Part shown: in pieces, positions 38,001-49,053 of the stretch | Layout: every line of letters begins with the position of its first letter | How positions within the stretch are numbered: the stretch's first letter is position 1 | Assembly (NCBI GenBank): GCA_905331475.1 | Contig: CAJNYU010002217.1 | Location: 22,824 to 86,823, forward strand | Direction: 5' to 3' | Length of the DNA stretch: 64,000 bases | Origin: Rotaria socialis | Taxonomy: Eukaryota; Rotifera; Eurotatoria; Philodinida; Philodinidae | Position numbers and translations under genes: made by a program | The notes under the pieces: generated by a model | Database searches by the model: none | What the model saw: only the letters and a program-made list of their open reading frames with translations | Told to the model about the DNA's origin: nothing

Positions 38001-41000
38001 TTTAAGTTTTTTGTTACTTTTCCTGTTGCTGATTCTATCAAAGAATCATCGTTGACCATAGGATCAGAATTGTCATCAGATGAAATCGGCTGATAAAAAG
38101 GTTTATTCGACGGTACATATCGTCGTTTTGAATACGTTCGAAAACGAGCTTGTAAAAATGATGATGATAATAGAAGAGTAAGATTTAAAATAACGAACCA
38201 GGATGTCATTATTTTGCCTTTATCAAAAAGACTCGTAAAAAGATTCTAACCCGGAATAATTATATATATGTGTGACTGTGAATTTAATTCTAACAATATA
38301 TATATATGTGTGCTTGTAGATTTTTTGATGAAATACGAGAAACTTTTTAAAATAAATGTTAGCTCTTGAAGCGATGACGTCAGTCGAGAATGGTAAACTT
38401 GTAGGTGGTATCGATAATTTTCTGTATATTGGATTTAGTGAGGAATAGTCGAAGATAAATGATGAAGACGCAGAGAGAGAAAGATCATGATGAACAATAA
38501 TAAAACAACAAGCAGAAAAGAGATGAAGGAGAGAGGGAGAGAGAGAGAGAGAGAGAAGAGAAACTATGCAATATCTATATTCTTCTTTCATTTTTTATCG
38601 CTCTTTTTTTCTCATTCTGTATCATGTTGAAATTATTACTACATCCTTCTAATTTATCTTTTTTTGGTTGCTATATCAATGATAAAGAAGGATCGTATTA
38701 AGCAAAAATTATTAATAAAGAATTTAAAAAAGAAGCTTTTTTTTCTTGATGAATATCATATTCGCTTATGTGCGTACGTTGTATTCAAGCAAAGACTTCG
38801 CACTCGAAGATATTTCATATATAAAAACACGAGTAGCATTGAGCTCGACAAAGGACGCAGTATTTCTGTCGATTGAGATTCTCCTTTAGTAGTTTGAGTG
38901 TCGGTACTTTTCTCGAATTCATGTAGTTTAAATTTTGAATTATTTATTGTGCGATCGATATTGCATGAAAACAAAAACAGGAAATTGTTTCTGGCGAAAA
39001 ATATAAAATGCATTATGATTGATATAAAGATTTTTCTAGAGCTTCTCTGTTTTTATTATTCACATAGGTCAACTTGAACGATGGCGCATCGATCATAGTA
39101 GATTATGCTCATATTTTCTAGAACATGATTATTCATATATGATGATATCAATGAGAGGATGCAACAACTCAGTCCGAGTTAAAGATAATACAAGATGAAC
39201 TTTTCAATTTCAGCTGTAGTCTCTGCAGTAATGAAATATATCGTAGAATCAAAACGGAATTTGAAAGGTATTAGCAAAAAAGAAAACTATCGGTTAAATG
39301 CCAACCTAAGCATACGCTCTTATTCATGGAATATGCTAAGTCGAAGTATCGAATTGATTGTTTTCATGTTACAGATTGAGATAAAAAGCTAACTACGTTC
39401 AAGCGTTGATATTCTTGGGCATCGCCAACTAATTCATTTTTTCTCTGCTAGTAGAAATAGAGAAGAATTTCTAATTTTAACTCTAGCTTTTCAAAAAATT
39501 GAGATCCTTTTTTGTGAGAGTATTTATTAGGTTACCTACAGATCAGTATAAATTGTGGATGGTTTTATTACTAAACGTAAATCGTAAGTAAATGATTATG
39601 AAGTCGCCAATAGAGCCGAACACAGGATGTTCAACATGAGAAAATGAAAGAGATCATATATGAATAATTTCAATGGAACCGATAGACATAGGTCAAGTTC
39701 TACTTCTTCGTTGTCTGTTATTGTTGTTTTTGTTAGCTACTAGTCACTGATAATGAGGGTGATTGAGGTCAAACTCAGTCTTCCATACTGTTTCCTGATG
39801 GTCGGCATCTCTTTTTCTGTCAAGAATAACCGTTCATTATTTTTCCTCGTGTATGAACAAGCAAGATGGATGCAAATGTCCATAGAAAAAAAAGACAATA
39901 GAACCGAGGGCATTACGTAGACATCAGAAAAAGCAAAAACATGACATTATGATAATTATCGGAATACTAACGTGCTATCAATAACATCATGTTTACTAGC
40001 AGTTGAAGGGCGCAACGATCGAGATAGAATTTTTATATTCATTAAAAATAGAGTATTTTATCAATGTGAAGAATATTAAATTTCAGATAGAAAGAAAACA
40101 CATTAGTTTCAGCCATATGTACTTACAAAGAACGCGTAATTCAATATCTTTGCTAACAACATGACCATTGACACCATTCGATGCTCGACATTCGTAATGG
40201 CCGATTTGGGAGCGACTTATATTGAATAGATGAAGTTGACCATTTGTGTTATTTGTTAATAGTTGACTTTCTGATTTTGTTTGATTATCTCCACTGTTAA
40301 TTCGGCGAAACCATGTTATGTAAGGTTTAGGCCGACCTCGAGCTTGACATTCCATTGTCACATTACTATATTCGTGTACAACAACTGGCGATGATGTAGC
40401 ATTGTCAATAAACGTCGGAGTTTCTATTTAAATAAAAAATAATAGGTGTAAAATTAGAAAAAACGTAATGTAAAGGTTTGTTTTTCGAGAATGGAAAGCA
40501 AGAGAACAACTAGTCGTAGCTTACAAAATTCCCGACGATCTATAGTATGTGTTCATATTTTCTGGGCATGCTTCGGTAATTCTACGACGAAAATCTCTTT
40601 CGCAAAACTACAGAATATCGATGTGATTGGCACACCAATTTAAGTAGAGGACTTTTGTTTTTAACCTGAAAATAATTTAATTCACATTAATAAAAATGAT
40701 AATACTTATTATTATAGTCTTCGATAAGGACATCTCAGTATTGTATCATGCTACACAATTTTAATCAGAAGTCATATAAATAAACTGACAAAATAATCGT
40801 TTGGAGATTTTCTGAATAAAAGTTCAATGATCTCAGTAGAACTCGTTGACGCTCGTTATCCCTGTAGAGTTCAGCCGTTTTCATTGATTTTCATGTTTTG
40901 AACAAGGTTTTTTGGTTTTATTATCATGTGTTTCTTAGTGTAACGTTGTTCATCATAGTAACAACCAATCTACTCACACTATTATGCATTTCGATAAGGT

Positions 41001-44000
41001 CATAAGTACTAATACTTATCATTTACTACAGTTAGTTACATCTTATTCTGTTGACACATTGTCCTCGACTATTGTGGCGACGTACTGAATGATCGTAAGT
41101 CTTCACTCGCCTTCTCGGTAGAAGAGACTATCTCAATGACCTATACATTGTGCAACAATAACGGTGACGACTATAGGAATATCGGTCTGTAATTTATGAT
41201 CATCATATTTTAGACAAAAAAATATATTGAAATTATCTGGAATCAGCATACAGGATGGCCCATAAGAAAAGTAACAAAATTATGTATCTTCGCTACGGCT
41301 ATAGCGAGCAAGCTGATTTCTTTTTACCAATGATAGAGGCATGTGCAAGCTTTATATTCATAAAGACATGCTTGGAGAGACCGTTTTTGTGTACTCAAAA
41401 AAAAGTGAGTACAATCTAGATTCAGTCAGTGTGTACGGCCGTTAACACAATAGCCTTTGCAAGCCTCATTTAATTGTCATGAAATTTTGTACACAGAATG
41501 ATCTCATCAATATCTCAGTCGAGTTCGAAGATGAGAAGTATCCGTCAAGAAATGGTTGAGTTATCGAAAAAAATTGTCAGTATTTACCAGACCATTCCTG
41601 AGGGTGGGTACAGAGATTTTTTCAAAGAAACTTTTTTTTCTTACAGTGAAGGTGTTTGTATTGTTGCGCGAAAAGACTAGATATTTTTACATCAAAGGAA
41701 AGCTCTCATTTCCAATATAACAAGGTTAAAATATTAGCTGCTATTGGCTTGTCTAGAGCGAGATATTCGATTTTTCAGTGAATTTTCTCTACAGGACCGG
41801 TTTTCCCAGCAATATCCTATTCTCGAATTTGAACCTGAAACTTTGTATGTATGAAGGTCTCAAGCAGACTAGTTTATAGAAAAAAAATCAGAACCCAGGT
41901 CGAACAGTTCGGTCTGGAAACGGCCGGTTCCGTGTAGTTCGTTGATTTTGTGGAAGCAGTATTCCGGTTGGAAAATTTTCGCCTTTTTCCCGGAGATTTC
42001 CGATCAATTCCTGCCGGAAAGCGCCGGACCTTGGCAGGAATTCGCCGGAAAAGTCCGGTCATATTTTTGACCGGAATACTGCTTCCATGTTCCAGCGATT
42101 TCCCGTGTTTTCCTGCAGGATATGGTGACTTTCCCGCATACTCCCTGGAGTATCCTACGGGATCCGGTGGCCGGAATGTTCGACCTGGAAAGTTTTGGAA
42201 AAACTCTTTTCGAAATATAGATATCTCAAGGATACAGCTTCTATAGGAAATCATCTATATTTTGAGAGATTCATATCTCGAAGAGAGTTTTTCCAAAACT
42301 TCTGATTTTTTTTCTATAAGCTAGTCTTCTTGAGACCTTCATGCATACAAAGTTTCAGGTTCAAATTCGAGAATAGGATATTGCTGGGAAAGCCGGTCCT
42401 GTAGAGAAAATTCACTGAAAAATCGAATATCTCCCTCTAGACAAGCCAATAGCAGCTAATATTTTAACCTTGTTATATTGGCGATTAGAACTTTCCTTTG
42501 ATGTAAAAATATCTAGTCTTTTCGCTCAACAATACAAACACCTCCATTGTTAGAATTATTCACAACATATATAAATTGATTCAATTTTTGCAGTACACGT
42601 AACAGTCGGATGAGAATCCGATGTTTCCTCATTTTTTTAAACATATTGTTTTTCTTTCTATCTGTGAAAAAGTAAAATTTCTTTGCCGAGAACAATAGTG
42701 ATACTTAACAAAACGTCTCTTTAGACATGTCTCTATGAACATTAAGCTTGAATATGCATCTATCATTGCCAAAAAAGTCAACTCGTTTTTTCCTGTTACC
42801 TTACTTATGGGCCACCCTGTATCGCGCTTTTCTATTTTAAGTTCGCAAGATCAAAGCCGAAAGATACGAGAAAAAATTTAATAATCATATACATCCATTT
42901 ATTTGCGTGAATAATATCGCGAAAATATCTAGTTCGAAAATCCAACGGAAAAAATTTACAAAGAAAACCAAAATTAAAAATTTTCAGCAATTCTAACTGC
43001 TATCACATGAACGACATGTCAAAAAAACCTGCCATTTAACGTCACTAAATAAATAAATATACAAATATTGATTTCTAAAAAAATTCATCTTTTACTACAT
43101 TATTTACGACAAAACAAATTGTCAACGTCGATCGACTTAAAAGTAACATATATGTTTTTCGACTGTCGAATCAAAACTATGACGACTATGATATGTTTGT
43201 TGCGATGCTATTGATGATACAGTTTGTCTACGTCTATGTTTGGCCAATTTTTTACGTGAAATAAAATTATTTGGAAAGAATTGCATTATAATTAATGAAT
43301 AACAGAGACAAGAAGCTAGAAGTTCACATAATGATGAAGCTATTTCATAGTTTTTATCATGTTTTACAAGATGTATCCATTCTAATGTCACAGATGCTGT
43401 TACTGTGCCGACAAATACATACAAAACGGCTTTGACTCTCAGTCCATGAAACCGATGATAATATTCAGCAAAAAAATCAAATAATATGTAAAAAGCTATG
43501 TTGTCTCTTGTTAATGTTATAAAACGGGTATCAAAAAAGATGGGTATAAATATTGCAAGAATAACCTCTAAACGTGATATAAAACGAAATAAATGCCGTT
43601 GTTCAATGGCCATATGAACACGAACATAGCGATCTTTTGAAAATACTCGACAATAAATTAAACATCCACAATAAATCGAATCTACTAATCCAGATAAAGA
43701 ATATAAAATCATAGAAGATATCCGACGCCTGTCGCATAATATTAAATGACCTAATGTACCGATTTCCGATAAGATCCAAAGGAATAAATGATAGAAAAAT
43801 CGAGTACAACGCGACCGAATAGGTACACAATATTGCAGATACGCAAAAACGCTTAGAACCGATGAAAGTAGACCTTCATATCCATTATCTTGTTTTGAAT
43901 TTAAATGGTAGTAGAATACATCAAATATATAAGCTGTTTGAGCGACTATAGGTAATAATACACTAACAACCACAAAAAATTTATCCTCGCTTCGACTTGA

Positions 44001-45558
44001 GAGCGACGGAGATAATTCTGCATCAACGCCGTGCATTATCAAAAAAGTAATAGATACGAACTGACCGATTAAGCATGTGTACTTTATCTATATATATATA
44101 TGTATAATATGAGTACAGCATTTCGCATATTCAACCTTTCAATCAATCAAGCGTGAACATTTGCATGTTTGTCATATGTAGCACAATCGAAATTTAGTCG
44201 CACTTACTCATTCAAAAATAAGTCATGTGACAAATTGTATACTTAGCTTTGAAATTGATCTAGAACAGACTAGATGAACAAATCATCACAACAGAACAGT
44301 CGATCAGTTAATAGCAATTGATGTAGTTAACAAAAAGTAGCTGTGCGGAAAAATGTAACGTGAATAGTCTCAATGCTCTTTTGATCTCTAACGACATTGA
44401 ATCTATGATCGTGGCATCATATTTCTATATCAAATTTTCAAACAAGAAGATCTACATAGAAATCAAGTATTTCAATTGAAGATGAATTAAATCATCCGAA
44501 GAGACAATTTTAGTAGAATTAGCCATTGTCAGCTAAGATAATTCTAGAGACTAGAACCTATTGAATGCGGATACTAAAAAATGTCAAATTCTAGAACGAA
44601 CTTAACTTCATTCAGCAGATAAATTTAAATTAACTGCTGATTTGTATCGCGCTTAGGACACACATTTATTAGTCGAGTACGGAAAATTGAAAATTTTCAC
44701 GAACAATTACTAATAACAAACAACAGTACGTATTGATACTCATCGTCGATTGTATTATTAATAAAAGAAGTGTTGAAAAGCAATTCCGCATGCATTTCTA
44801 TTTCATATATGTATAAATATAGACAACGAAATGTCATCAGTTCTTTAAATAAACATACTCTTTTGCTTCAGTTCACTTCCTCCTCTCTCTCTCTATATAT
44901 ATATATGTTTGCCAGAGCTTGCGATTATCATCATCATTTACCGTTTTGCTCTATCAATCTAAATAGCAGTGAGCTTATATATATATTCTAAAGAAAAGAT
45001 CAGCTAGATTTTATTTCATCTTTATTTCGTCTGGCATTCTCACTCTGCTGTTTTTTTTAGTATAAACAATTCCGATTTGTTTCTTTGTTGATCATCTCAA
45101 TTCAAGCATGATGCTTCATTCCGAGAGAAAAGCTAATAAGCACATTTTTGAAACTATGATTTCCATCTATGTATCTCATTCTGTTTTTTTCTCTTCATTC
45201 AAAAAACAAAGCACATTCTCACCTTGAACATATAAATGAATGAATGATTTTTGTGGTGTTGGCGTGTTTACTTCGCATGCATAGGTTCCTTCGTCGTCCC
45301 CTGTTACATCCGTTAGCGTTAATTTATAATCATTTTGAGTACGTTGAACATTTAAACGATCATCAACTATAAGTAAATCTTGATTATGTGCTAAAATTAA
45401 ATCAGCCTCATAAGCTGCACGACTGTGCCGAATCCATATTAATTGATATGATGATAAATCTTCATCGATACGATTAAATATACATGATAATATGGCCTTT
45501 TGACCGCTTGTTACTGTTACACTAGGATTCGATGCTGCAATTATTGTTTTATTTTCGC
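35026..45558 (-). CDS. Lachesin/IgLON-like three-Ig-domain cell-surface protein (5' end not found)
   Basis: Neuronal-type adhesion protein by family. Four coding exons, all joined in phase 1: 45558-45223 (Ig1, V-type: SGQKAILSCIF, YQLIWIRHS, DDEGTYACEVNT), 40423-40127 (Ig2: SNVTMECQARGRPKPYITWF, IGHYECRASNGV), 35511-35227 (Ig3: GKSIQLRCSAV, DFGLYNCIADS) and 35156-35026 (basic tail EYRRSTNSKVIEN... ending KKAI, stop). Each Ig domain has its two Cys and the core Trp. The upstream exon carrying the signal peptide was not identified; it must end in phase 1 and lie beyond 45558. No clear GPI signal or membrane helix is seen in the last exon, so a longer isoform or secretion is possible. Two introns of 4.6-4.8 kb hold other genes and a transposon, which is exceptional here. 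Confidence 0.85.
36463..36486. repeat. (AC)n microsatellite
   Basis: Simple AC tract in the spacer between Ig3 and the TGF-beta gene, inside the Ig gene intron. Confidence 0.9.
36710..38209 (-). CDS. TGF-beta superfamily ligand (nine-cysteine, activin/myostatin-like class)
   Basis: Secreted dimeric growth factor precursor, 499 aa in one exon. A signal peptide (MTSWFVILNLTLLLSSSFLQ) is followed by a long Gln/Glu-rich prodomain. A furin-type site RSIR at about 345-348 precedes the mature domain of about 150 residues. The mature region begins CDPKSPCCRRSLIIDL, continues VIHPRQFDIGECVGSC, then RCCSFSRTGGLELTY, YIPNMIVESCRCG. That gives nine cysteines in the spacing of the TGF-beta/activin/myostatin class, including the extra N-terminal pair and the CC before finger 2. 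About eight residues (LPATIQQV) follow the final CRCG, where relatives usually end almost at once. It is nested on the same strand in the intron between Ig2 and Ig3 of the lachesin-like gene. Confidence 0.88.
   Translation of the reverse strand: MTSWFVILNLTLLLSSSFLQARFRTYSKRRYVPSNKPFYQPISSDDNSDPMVNDDSLIESATGKVTKNLKNQASEQQIEQFARLLFDRLNLKEPPNVTVEINLEADSPPPFVKQLEQEYLKTKEQQEQSRDESQAVTERAVLPGARISSYTCQRQISAQLNIKHDNLKNIDCFKFSKSPLESASLPTNQIAQQLRFYIKKNFFVLNEQQEDLLAPDMFQIYQVFRPTSNDTSIKPSPSLKDTMRLPISQIKELNDNWLELTIDPNNEKLTIEQIYQQFITPWYGLAINHQLKASWPPSYRSYPSENRFERSNDDEDNSEESKEQQLLYMLVEYSSKLRSPSTGHRSIRSNSKPRPAKPCDPKSPCCRRSLIIDLDQGNNVLDFVIHPRQFDIGECVGSCDTSGSSLQYTQAKNDQQKNKPHAAYSLVFLHRHGRNNNSLTATRNHRADRESSRCCSFSRTGGLELTYTTTNDGPIIKKYIPNMIVESCRCGLPATIQQV
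38210..40126. other. Intronic spacer upstream of the TGF-beta gene
   Basis: Lies within the Ig gene intron and should hold the TGF-beta promoter. It contains a GA-rich tract (about 38530-38558) and short AT-rich open frames on both strands without domains. Confidence 0.5.
41249..42821. mobile_element. Composite Tc1/mariner-like element, inverted-dimer structure
   Basis: Ends carry matching inverted termini, TACAGGATGGCCCATAAG on the left and TACAGGGTGGCCCATAAG as the complement of the right end, next to TA dinucleotides as expected for Tc1/mariner insertion. Internally, 41651-41893 and 42300-42542 are 243-bp inverted copies of high identity. The homology continues inward (42191-42207 against 42284-42300) to a short centre near 42245, and outward with more divergence toward both ends. 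The whole is two inverted copies of one half-element. The left copy is interrupted by a GC-rich insertion (41894-42189). No complete transposase is seen; only short frames (each arm ends one reading GVCIVxRKD) remain. It lies in the intron between Ig2 and Ig1 of the lachesin-like gene. Confidence 0.8.
41894..42189. mobile_element. GC-rich palindromic MITE nested in the Tc1/mariner-like element
   Basis: About 296 bp present in the left arm but absent from the otherwise matching right arm, so it is an insertion. Its ends are perfect 11-bp inverted repeats, CCAGGTCGAAC (41895-41905) and the complement (42178-42188). Inside are an 18-bp perfect inverted repeat TGGAAGCAGTATTCCGGT (41951-41968 with 42070-42087) and, nested within that, AATTCCTGCC with its complement (42006-42015, 42033-42042). 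It is strongly GC-rich against AT-rich surroundings. The target duplication appears to be only AA, judged by comparison with the uninterrupted arm. Confidence 0.75.
43137..44042 (-). CDS. Unrecognised multipass membrane protein
   Basis: Single-exon frame of 301 aa. About seven or eight hydrophobic segments are visible, among them VVVSVLLPIVAQTAYIFDVF, FYHLFLWILSEIGTLGHLIL, SMILYSLSGLVDSIYCGCLI, LEVILAIFIPIFF, AVLYVFVGTVTASVTLEWI and IASSLCELLASCLCYSLII, with a short acidic N-terminus and a basic Ser/His-rich C-terminal tail (KKLAKHRRRQTVSS). I do not recognise the family. The start could be the second Met (MHGVDAELS). It is nested, same strand, in the intron between Ig1 and Ig2 of the lachesin-like gene, and is intronless like the other nested gene. 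The length and composition make it a convincing gene even without homology. Confidence 0.7.
   Translation of the reverse strand: MIMHGVDAELSPSLSSRSEDKFFVVVSVLLPIVAQTAYIFDVFYYHLNSKQDNGYEGLLSSVLSVFAYLQYCVPIRSRCTRFFYHLFLWILSEIGTLGHLILCDRRRISSMILYSLSGLVDSIYCGCLIYCRVFSKDRYVRVHMAIEQRHLFRFISRLEVILAIFIPIFFDTRFITLTRDNIAFYILFDFFAEYYHRFHGLRVKAVLYVFVGTVTASVTLEWIHLVKHDKNYEIASSLCELLASCLCYSLIIMQFFPNNFISRKKLAKHRRRQTVSSIASQQTYHSRHSFDSTVEKHICYF
44043..45222. other. Intronic spacer, no gene seen
   Basis: Part of the Ig gene intron between Ig1 and the nested membrane-protein gene. AT-rich with short (TA)n runs; no supported feature. Confidence 0.5.
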
Positions 45559-48148
45559 CTAGAGTTAAAAGAAAACCGAGTATTCGAGCATTGTAAAAGA
45601 TAATCATTCATGCTCCGAGCACATGCTATCCTTGACTTGCTTTGTATGTAATATATATTATGCAGAACTCATCTAACATGCGCCGGAGCAAAGACAGAGA
45701 AAATGAATTAACGAATAACAGGCGTTATTCTCGACTGAGTTAGTATTCTTTAGCAGCTTACAACACAAATCCCCAATGAATTTCTGGATGTGCTGAAATG
45801 TAAATCGATGTTACGCGCAATTGAAATTTACATTATGACGAACGAAGGAAGAAAGACGATCTCTATTATTCTGACCATTGTCCACGGTAATTACGAGCAG
45901 ATGAACCATGATATCTCTCATAGTTAACATCCGATTAACATATTTCATGATGACGATGATAATAATATGACATAATCTTTCATTGATCTCACTCACTCGC
46001 TCTCTCTCTCTCTCTCTTTTTTTTTGTTTTCAAGGTAAACAGATCTTACCAGAATGGATAAAATAGTTCAACAAGAAGACCACCCTTTGTGAGATACTCT
46101 GCATGTTCGATAGACAAATATGATGCAAGAGAACTTGTCGAGTGGACAGAGAACAACAATTATATCGATAAATAGGTATTGAGAATCAAGGTTGCTAAAG
46201 AATTATACAGATGAATCATGTCGTATCTCTCATCATATACATTAGCATATGTCAAGAAACAAATTCATGGAACTTAAAGTTGAACTTGAACACTAACGCA
46301 ATGTTTATAAATCTATAATGTTATACAGACAATTTACATCATCAAATAAGTCGCAACAACAGGAATTTTATAAGGCGGAAAACCTTGTGTATTATGTTGC
46401 CACTTTTGTATCATCGATGCATTTATAGCTATATATGATAAATATATACAATATGATATTCTGTTCCGGATAAGTATAAGTCCAATTTTAGTCATACACA
46501 TGAATACTTAATGATAATACTCTTACCGTGAATCTCAATAGGAGACGAGCATTTTATAATGAATAAAAGAGTAATAAAAATTTTGCAAAGCATTGTATGT
46601 AAATAGATTAATCGTTATTGTTATTATTATTATTATTTTGATAAGCGAAAATAAACGAGAACAAGTATCGCCGCTTGAATAAACGAGAGTACTTGAATGT
46701 CGGAACGATAAAACACAATTGAGACAACACGAGAGACACAAAGAAGAATAGGATGAGCCTTATGGTATGTGTTGCTTCCTGCTGTTGCCGTTGAGTGGTA
46801 TGCGATGATAGTAGGACTTGTTCAAGATTTTTCTTTCTCTTCTCTTCTCTTCTCTTCTCTCCCTCTCTCCTACGCTCGTTGTCCATATAGTCACCGCACA
46901 AAAGAGAACAATCATCGCATTGAGATAATTGCATGACTGGCTTTTTTTATTTTTATTACATGTTCAAGCAAAAAAAGGCCTTGGTTATATTGGGCGAACG
47001 ATAATGTTTGAAATTCAATTCATTATTTATTTTTCAACGGCTATAATTATATAAAAGAAATCCAAGTCGAAAAAAATAAGAATAAAGCTATTATGTATTG
47101 AAATAGACTAAATATAAAACAAAATTAGTTCTAATCGATTGAAATAGAAAAGATTCTTCGTTTTATATATTAAAAATTTTCAAGCTAACATTGAATTACA
47201 ATAGCAGATCAACAGTCTGAACAATCATAATCTACCTTATCTGATTTAGATAAAAGTCCAGTGAGACGTGTTAATCAATAAATAGCCCATTGAATGAAGT
47301 ACTTTCTTTAGTAATTGAATCACATCATTTATGCAAATAGTTCGTTGCGAGCACGTTTGAACTCAGTAGCATGGAATTTTAACACTTATTTGAATGATAC
47401 TGCAGATAAATACACAGCAACGGTTTCTGACTTTAGCTACAACTTATTTAAACCTATCCAAGGCATGAGATTTTAGCAATAGCAAACAAATAACGACATT
47501 TTGGAGACTTCATGAGGGAGTCTCATATACGGAATTGTGAGAATCAATTTTCTTGGCTTCGGTTAATTTTGTTGTCACGGGTCGTTCTGACATCGAATCA
47601 TCCTGGGATCTATTATCACAATCATACAAAAGAAAAGAATCGGTTCGAACCCTTTTATTCAAAATAAAATAAAATTTGTAAGTCCCGCGACTGGTCCCAT
47701 CGGAATCGAGACTACTTTGCAGTTCCATAGTCTTCCGCTGCTAGATTTATTTTCAAAGTTGAAACACTTTTCATATTTATTTTAGAAATTTTCAGTTAAA
47801 TTAAAATTTCAATTGCAATAATTCATTGAAAATCATTAAAAAAATTTGAAGGTGACGGGCTTGATAAGTCGGTCTTGAATAATCTCGATGAACAGTTCAA
47901 CTACGGCATAATACAAATAAATTTTTGGTGTACTCTTATTGTTTGATACATTCATATATTTGAAGCAAAAACAGATCAATATTGACAATCTAGCGATAAA
48001 TTGCACTAACAAGTGGAGACAATTGAAGAGAAACATCATCAGAGATATTGTTAAAATAAGAAACACCAGAAATAAGAGATAATAATACATATAGATAAAA
48101 CGATACATGCATTTTATAAATGCATTTTCTATTTAAAAATAGAGCGAC
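45559..48148. other. Spacer expected to hold the first exon of the Ig gene
   Basis: A signal-peptide exon of the lachesin-like gene should lie here or beyond. One minus-strand frame (46608-46934) contains a hydrophobic run (LILFFFVSLVLSQLCF) but lacks a close ATG and a clear phase-1 donor. Other frames (47510-47728, an unrecognised 72-aa minus frame, and 47836-48108) lack support. A TCTCT-rich tract lies at about 46836-46869. Confidence 0.4.
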
Positions 48149-49053
48149 TTAATCATTTTTAAAATGTTCTTGTTCGTTTGAGATATCCATTGTCGACGAT
48201 AGCTGAACAGGCTAAATGAAGAAGAAAACAGAAACAAAACAATTAAACGAAATAATAAAATATCATACCTGTGATAATAATTTTGTTAATTGAATAATGA
48301 GAATAGCGCCAGCAAATGTCAGACAAGGCACACAAGTTTTCAAGTAAAAATCCGAATATGTGTATCTAACAAAACAAAATCAAGTCATTTGTTTTATGAA
48401 AACAAAGAAACGAGAAGAAATAGTAACTGACTGAAGTGCACCAGAGCGCAGTAAAATTTCTGTCGTTATTGTTAATAGAAATGACACAATAATTGAGAAT
48501 ATAAAATTTATTGAGCTTCGATCGAACCACCACCAAAATGCCACACAAAAAAATACTAATGTCAATGTAAAATGAAGATCACTTTGAAATTGAATTTTCT
48601 ATAATAAAAAAAAAAGGAAAACTTTTAATTTTTACACTATTTTATACATATAAACTTACAACACATAAATGATTAATGCCAAGAAATATTACAACTGATT
48701 TACAAACTTGAGATTTCCGTATTATATTATTAGTATTCTGTTCGAGAACAGTTGCTCGATCGATTGTAGTAACAATCATGGGATAGATAACACCGACTAA
48801 TGCTTTTTTGCGAAAAATAAAATTTTGAACATAACCGATAGAGATCTTTTTTCAACTTACCAGAACCCACGCCACATATTGATATGAGGGTCAAACTCGG
48901 TAAAGTAAGCATAAGACGTGGAGAATTAAATAATCGTAATTTATGTTCATATTGAAATATCATAAGAACAAAGGCTAATGTACAACCAAAAGTAAATAAT
49001 TTTATAGACCGTAATGAAACCGAAGAAGCACTGCCGACTAGCATTGGTGTCAT
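48149..49053 (-). CDS. INSIG: INSIG (insulin-induced gene) ER sterol-regulatory protein
   Basis: In animals INSIG retains SCAP-SREBP in the ER and links HMG-CoA reductase to degradation when sterols are high. Five exons, 49053-48861, 48802-48660, 48598-48432, 48365-48269 and 48211-48149, give 220 aa in phase. The family pattern is clear across exons: LFTFGCTLAFVLMIFQ (TM1), GVGSALVGVIYPMI spanning the first splice (TM2), VVIFLGINHLCVKIQF (matching the VFVGINHASAKLDF signature), FWWWFDRSS, QYTYSDFYLKTCVPC spanning a splice, and a final hydrophobic helix. The ATG at 49053 was chosen because it gives the expected short N-terminus; an in-frame extension upstream to 49218 is hydrophobic and probably untranslated. 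Head-to-tail with RBM39, about 0.7 kb apart. Confidence 0.88.

Noticed and set aside
46608-46934. Hydrophobic minus-strand frame as signal-peptide exon of the Ig gene
   Set aside because: The nearest ATG is about 60 residues before the hydrophobic run and no good phase-1 donor follows, so it cannot be supported.
47630-47660. GGTTCGAACCC motif resembling a tRNA T-loop
   Set aside because: No matching acceptor, D or anticodon arms could be built around it on either strand.
47836-48108. Hydrophobic 90-aa minus-strand frame
   Set aside because: AT-rich sequence in the INSIG 3' region readily gives hydrophobic frames; no family signature or splice context.
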